This document shows positions 5,757 to 7,104 of a stretch of DNA of 7,104 bases, in pieces. The notes beneath the pieces were generated by a model, which was not told the origin of the DNA, made no database searches, and saw only the letters and a list, made by a program, of their open reading frames with translations. The stretch lies in contig JAUXGG010000080.1 of the NCBI GenBank assembly GCA_030622265.1, forward strand, positions 1 through 7,104, read 5' to 3'. The stretch is from Candidatus Eiseniibacteriota bacterium. GTDB lineage: Bacteria > Arandabacterota > Arandabacteria > Arandabacterales > Arandabacteraceae. Both the position numbers and the translations under genes were made by a program. How positions within the stretch are numbered: position 1 is the stretch's first letter; the number at the start of each line of letters is the position of its first letter.

Positions 5757-6160
5757 GAGTCGTACGGCAGCATTGCCGCTCTGCGGGTAGAGATCCAGAT
5801 TGATACGACTATTGCCTGGCGGGGCAGCAAAAAAAGAACTCTTCTTCGCTTGACTTATGCCGATATCTCAACTAAGTTGACATAGTCACAGTCTGAATGC
5901 AGATTGTGAAGAACACAGCCGCACGGTGTATTGACTGCCAGGTTTGGAAGGCGCGGAGGTGATCAAGCGCGAACCTGGTTGCTCTGGAAGCACCAAGAAG
6001 TGCGAAGCAGGAGAATCTGTTAGAGAGACTAATGTGAACAGCTCTACGCTCGGAAGAACTGAAAGTCCGTTGGATTCGAAATGTGCGGCTGATGTAATCC
6101 ACCCGGCTAATCCCAAGTCCAAATCCGGTATAACTGTTCAAGGCAAAATAGGAGATTAGA
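5757..6160. other. 404-bp non-coding stretch; long leader of the RRM gene
   Basis: No gene with family resemblance is visible. A plus-strand open frame (5944-6159) starts without a ribosome site and has an unremarkable polar composition, so I do not call it. A small hairpin CGGCA-GCAT-TGCCG (5765-5778) follows the radical SAM stop but lacks a T-run, so it is a poor terminator. TTGAC motifs at 5850, 5877 and 5931 offer several weak plus-strand promoter options (for example TTGACT, 17 bp, TAAGTT). TGGTTGCT/AGCACCA (5976-5995) can form a hairpin with a 5-nt loop. If transcription starts near 5885-5940 the RRM message has a leader of about 220-275 nt. Long leaders are known from cold-shock genes, but that parallel is inference. 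Confidence 0.5.
5864..5884. promoter_or_regulatory. 21-bp palindrome, candidate operator upstream of the RRM gene
   Basis: TCAACT (5868-5873) and AGTTGA (5875-5880) form a perfect inverted repeat around one A. The symmetry continues outward after one C/C mismatch with TAT on the left (5864-5866) and ATA on the right (5882-5884). It overlaps TTGACA at 5877-5882, so a bound dimeric regulator could control a promoter there. No regulator gene is adjacent. Confidence 0.45.
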
Positions 6161-6451
6161 ATGAATATCTATGTAGGCAATCTGTCACATGACATTACCG
6201 AGGATGAGCTACGCCAGGCTTTTGCAGATCACGGTGAGGTTGCAAGCGCAAACGTCATCTCGGACAAGTTCACGGGACGGTCACGCGGTTTCGGTTTCGT
6301 TGAGATGCCGAAAGACGATGAGGCTCGTGCTGCGATCGAGGCGCTAAACGGCACCGATCTCAAAGGTCGGACGCTGAACGTCAACGAGGCAAAGCCTCGG
6401 AACGACAAGCCCCGGGGCGGTGGCGGCGGCGGTGGCGGCCGTTCCTGGTAA
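6161..6451 (+). CDS. RRM-domain RNA-binding protein with glycine-rich tail
   Basis: This 96-residue protein consists of one RNA recognition motif and a short tail. RNP2 is IYVGNL at residues 3-8 and RNP1 is RGFGFVEM at 42-49. The RNA-stacking aromatics Y4, F44 and F46 are all present. The fold continues to about residue 78 (ALNGTDLKGRTLNVNEAKP), and the protein ends with KPR, eight glycines and RSW. This matches the small bacterial glycine-rich RRM family of cytoplasmic single-strand RNA binders. Several of these are cold- or stress-induced in cyanobacteria and are thought to act as RNA chaperones. The start is secure, with GGAG 6 nt before the ATG. It stands alone between a long leader and a strong terminator, so it is probably monocistronic. 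The precise RNA targets are unknown. Confidence 0.95.
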   Translation: MNIYVGNLSHDITEDELRQAFADHGEVASANVISDKFTGRSRGFGFVEMPKDDEARAAIEALNGTDLKGRTLNVNEAKPRNDKPRGGGGGGGGRSW

Positions 6452-6504
6452 GCATCGCTTCAACTTGATCACGCGACAGTGAACCTGTTATGTGAGCCAA
6501 GCAC

Positions 6505-6530
6505 GAAAGGGCCCCTGCGGGGGCCCTTTC
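6505..6530 (+). terminator. Intrinsic terminator after the RRM gene
   Basis: GAAAGGGCCCC (6505-6515) and GGGGCCCTTTC (6520-6530) form a perfect 11-bp stem with loop TGCG. The sequence after it is ATCTTTCC, a modest T-rich run. The stem is strong enough to act for transcripts from either side, including readthrough from the AbiEii gene on the minus strand. It begins 53 bp after the RRM stop codon. Confidence 0.85.
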
Positions 6531-6581
6531 ATCTTTCCATTCCTTAGATATTGCAGGTATCCCTTCCCATTGCGCCGCCAT

Positions 6582-6607
6582 GTCCCGAATGCCTCCCCAA
6601 ACGGGAC
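6582..6607. repeat. Short hairpin GTCCCG / CGGGAC
   Basis: A perfect 6-bp inverted repeat with a 14-nt loop lies between the terminator and the AbiEii stop codon. No T-run follows on either strand. Function is unknown and it may be chance. Confidence 0.3.
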
Positions 6608-6685
6608 GACTTTCGCAACTTTCTGATGAGTGGGCAGTGTGTCGAAATGGCACGTCAAGTGATGGAATTGGTCTGAAGAAGGGTT

Positions 6686-6707
6686 CAAGTGGCCACCAGA
6701 CCACTTG
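6686..6707 (-). terminator. Weak candidate terminator of the AbiEii gene
   Basis: CAAGTGG and CCACTTG form a perfect 7-bp stem with an 8-nt loop, 18 bp beyond the AbiEii stop codon. On the minus strand the following bases are AACCCTTCTTC, not a proper T-run, so termination here would be inefficient or factor-assisted. Confidence 0.35.
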
Positions 6708-6724
6708 GGCGGGATATCACGTTG

Positions 6725-7104
6725 TTATTGCCAGGGCCCTCCCGCCCTCCAGGATCTCCTAAAGGCGGTGCCTTTGGCGACTGCTTCCGCTGGGGGTCCC
6801 AGGAAAACCGATATCTTTTCAACCACCGCGCTAAACTGAGATGGCGCATGCTCAATAGCCGTTCTTCCAAGGAATGCCTGCCACTGTGTGGCCTTCGATC
6901 TGTCTGCCATGAAGTCAGCCGAGAAAACCGAGGAGTATTGAGAAATGTCGGTATCGCGTGTTTCGAAGGTGCTGGCCATGGCAGAGGCCAATATCTTGCC
7001 GGAGAACTCGGATAGTTGAGACAGCAGCCAGATGTCGAAGAAATCCTTCATTCGACTATTGAGAATGCCCAGATTGACCATCGCTTCGAATTTCTCGGCG
7101 ACTG
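6725..7104 (-). CDS. AbiEii/AbiGii-family nucleotidyltransferase toxin, C-terminal part (truncated by window edge)
   Basis: The frame is open from the right edge to a TAA at 6727-6725 and gives the last 125 residues. VAEKFEAMVNLG, then NSRMKDFFDIWLLS is the hallmark of the AbiEii family. The family's C-terminus also fits: TQWQAFLGRT, a helix pair, FLGPP and the end RAGGPWQ. AbiEii proteins are DNA polymerase-beta-like nucleotidyltransferases. In AbiE (type IV) systems they bind GTP and stop growth unless countered by AbiEi, a winged-helix antitoxin, giving phage abortive infection. The KxxD.xD part of the active-site region is visible here (the KDFFDIW segment). The GSxxD nucleotidyl motif and any AbiEi gene must lie to the right of the window. 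The ATG at 7081 is internal. The C-terminal end is complete, with no sign of decay in the visible part. Confidence 0.9.
   Translation of the reverse strand, partial: VAEKFEAMVNLGILNSRMKDFFDIWLLSQLSEFSGKILASAMASTFETRDTDISQYSSVFSADFMADRSKATQWQAFLGRTAIEHAPSQFSAVVEKISVFLGPPAEAVAKGTAFRRSWRAGGPWQ

Noticed and set aside
5765..5778. Intrinsic terminator after the radical SAM gene
   Set aside because: The 5-bp stem is short and is followed by CTCTGCGG rather than a T-run.
5944..6159. 71-codon plus-strand open frame before the RRM gene
   Set aside because: No Shine-Dalgarno, polar featureless product, and it lies in the likely leader of the RRM transcript.
6488..6688. 66-codon minus-strand open frame downstream of abiEii
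   Set aside because: No family resemblance, it reads through the terminator region of the RRM gene, and its start overlaps the hairpin at 6686-6707.

Overview
The window looks like an accessory region of a Gram-negative bacterial chromosome or metagenome-assembled contig. The best taxonomic hint is the remnant of a secreted GH31 glycosidase that still ends in a type IX secretion (T9SS type A) sorting tail. That points to the Bacteroidota/FCB-related phyla. The other families present (Doc toxin, MscS channel, radical SAM/B12 enzyme, RRM protein, AbiEii toxin) are widespread, so no genus can be named.

Layout. Positions 1-387 (+) carry the 3' end of a dihydroorotate dehydrogenase-like flavoprotein gene. 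Positions 469-1114 (-) hold a collapsed GH31 gene with three recognisable pieces: the N-terminus with signal peptide, the end of the catalytic region plus C-terminal beta domains, and the last part of the T9SS tail. The catalytic core is missing and the pieces lie in three reading frames. A 10-bp inverted repeat brackets this remnant. Positions 1217-3685 (-) form a same-strand series read right to left: an HTH antitoxin, a Doc toxin overlapping it by one base, an MscS-type channel 70 bp further on, and a small degenerate Hanks-like kinase 33 bp after that. The antitoxin has a convincing promoter and a palindromic operator candidate. Whether the channel and kinase share that transcript is inference.

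Positions 3790-4250 appear non-coding and contain a GATGRC hexamer repeat, recurrent GTTAAC sites and a hairpin. Positions 4251-5756 (+) encode a radical SAM enzyme with an N-terminal B12-binding-type domain and a C-terminal DUF4070-type region, similar to the hopanoid C2-methylase (HpnP) superfamily but without hopanoid genes nearby. A 404-bp non-coding stretch with a strong palindrome leads to a glycine-tailed RRM RNA-binding protein (6161-6451, +), which is followed by a clear intrinsic terminator. The right edge (6725-7104, -) is the C-terminal part of an AbiEii-family nucleotidyltransferase toxin; its catalytic half and any AbiEi partner lie outside the window.

Two unrelated toxin families within about 4 kb, a decayed glycosidase and isolated single genes fit a defence/stress island or genomic flux zone. 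The least ordinary item is the Doc/HTH-antitoxin pair followed by a channel and a kinase with non-canonical catalytic motifs. I see no CRISPR array, rRNA, complete tRNA or intact transposase.
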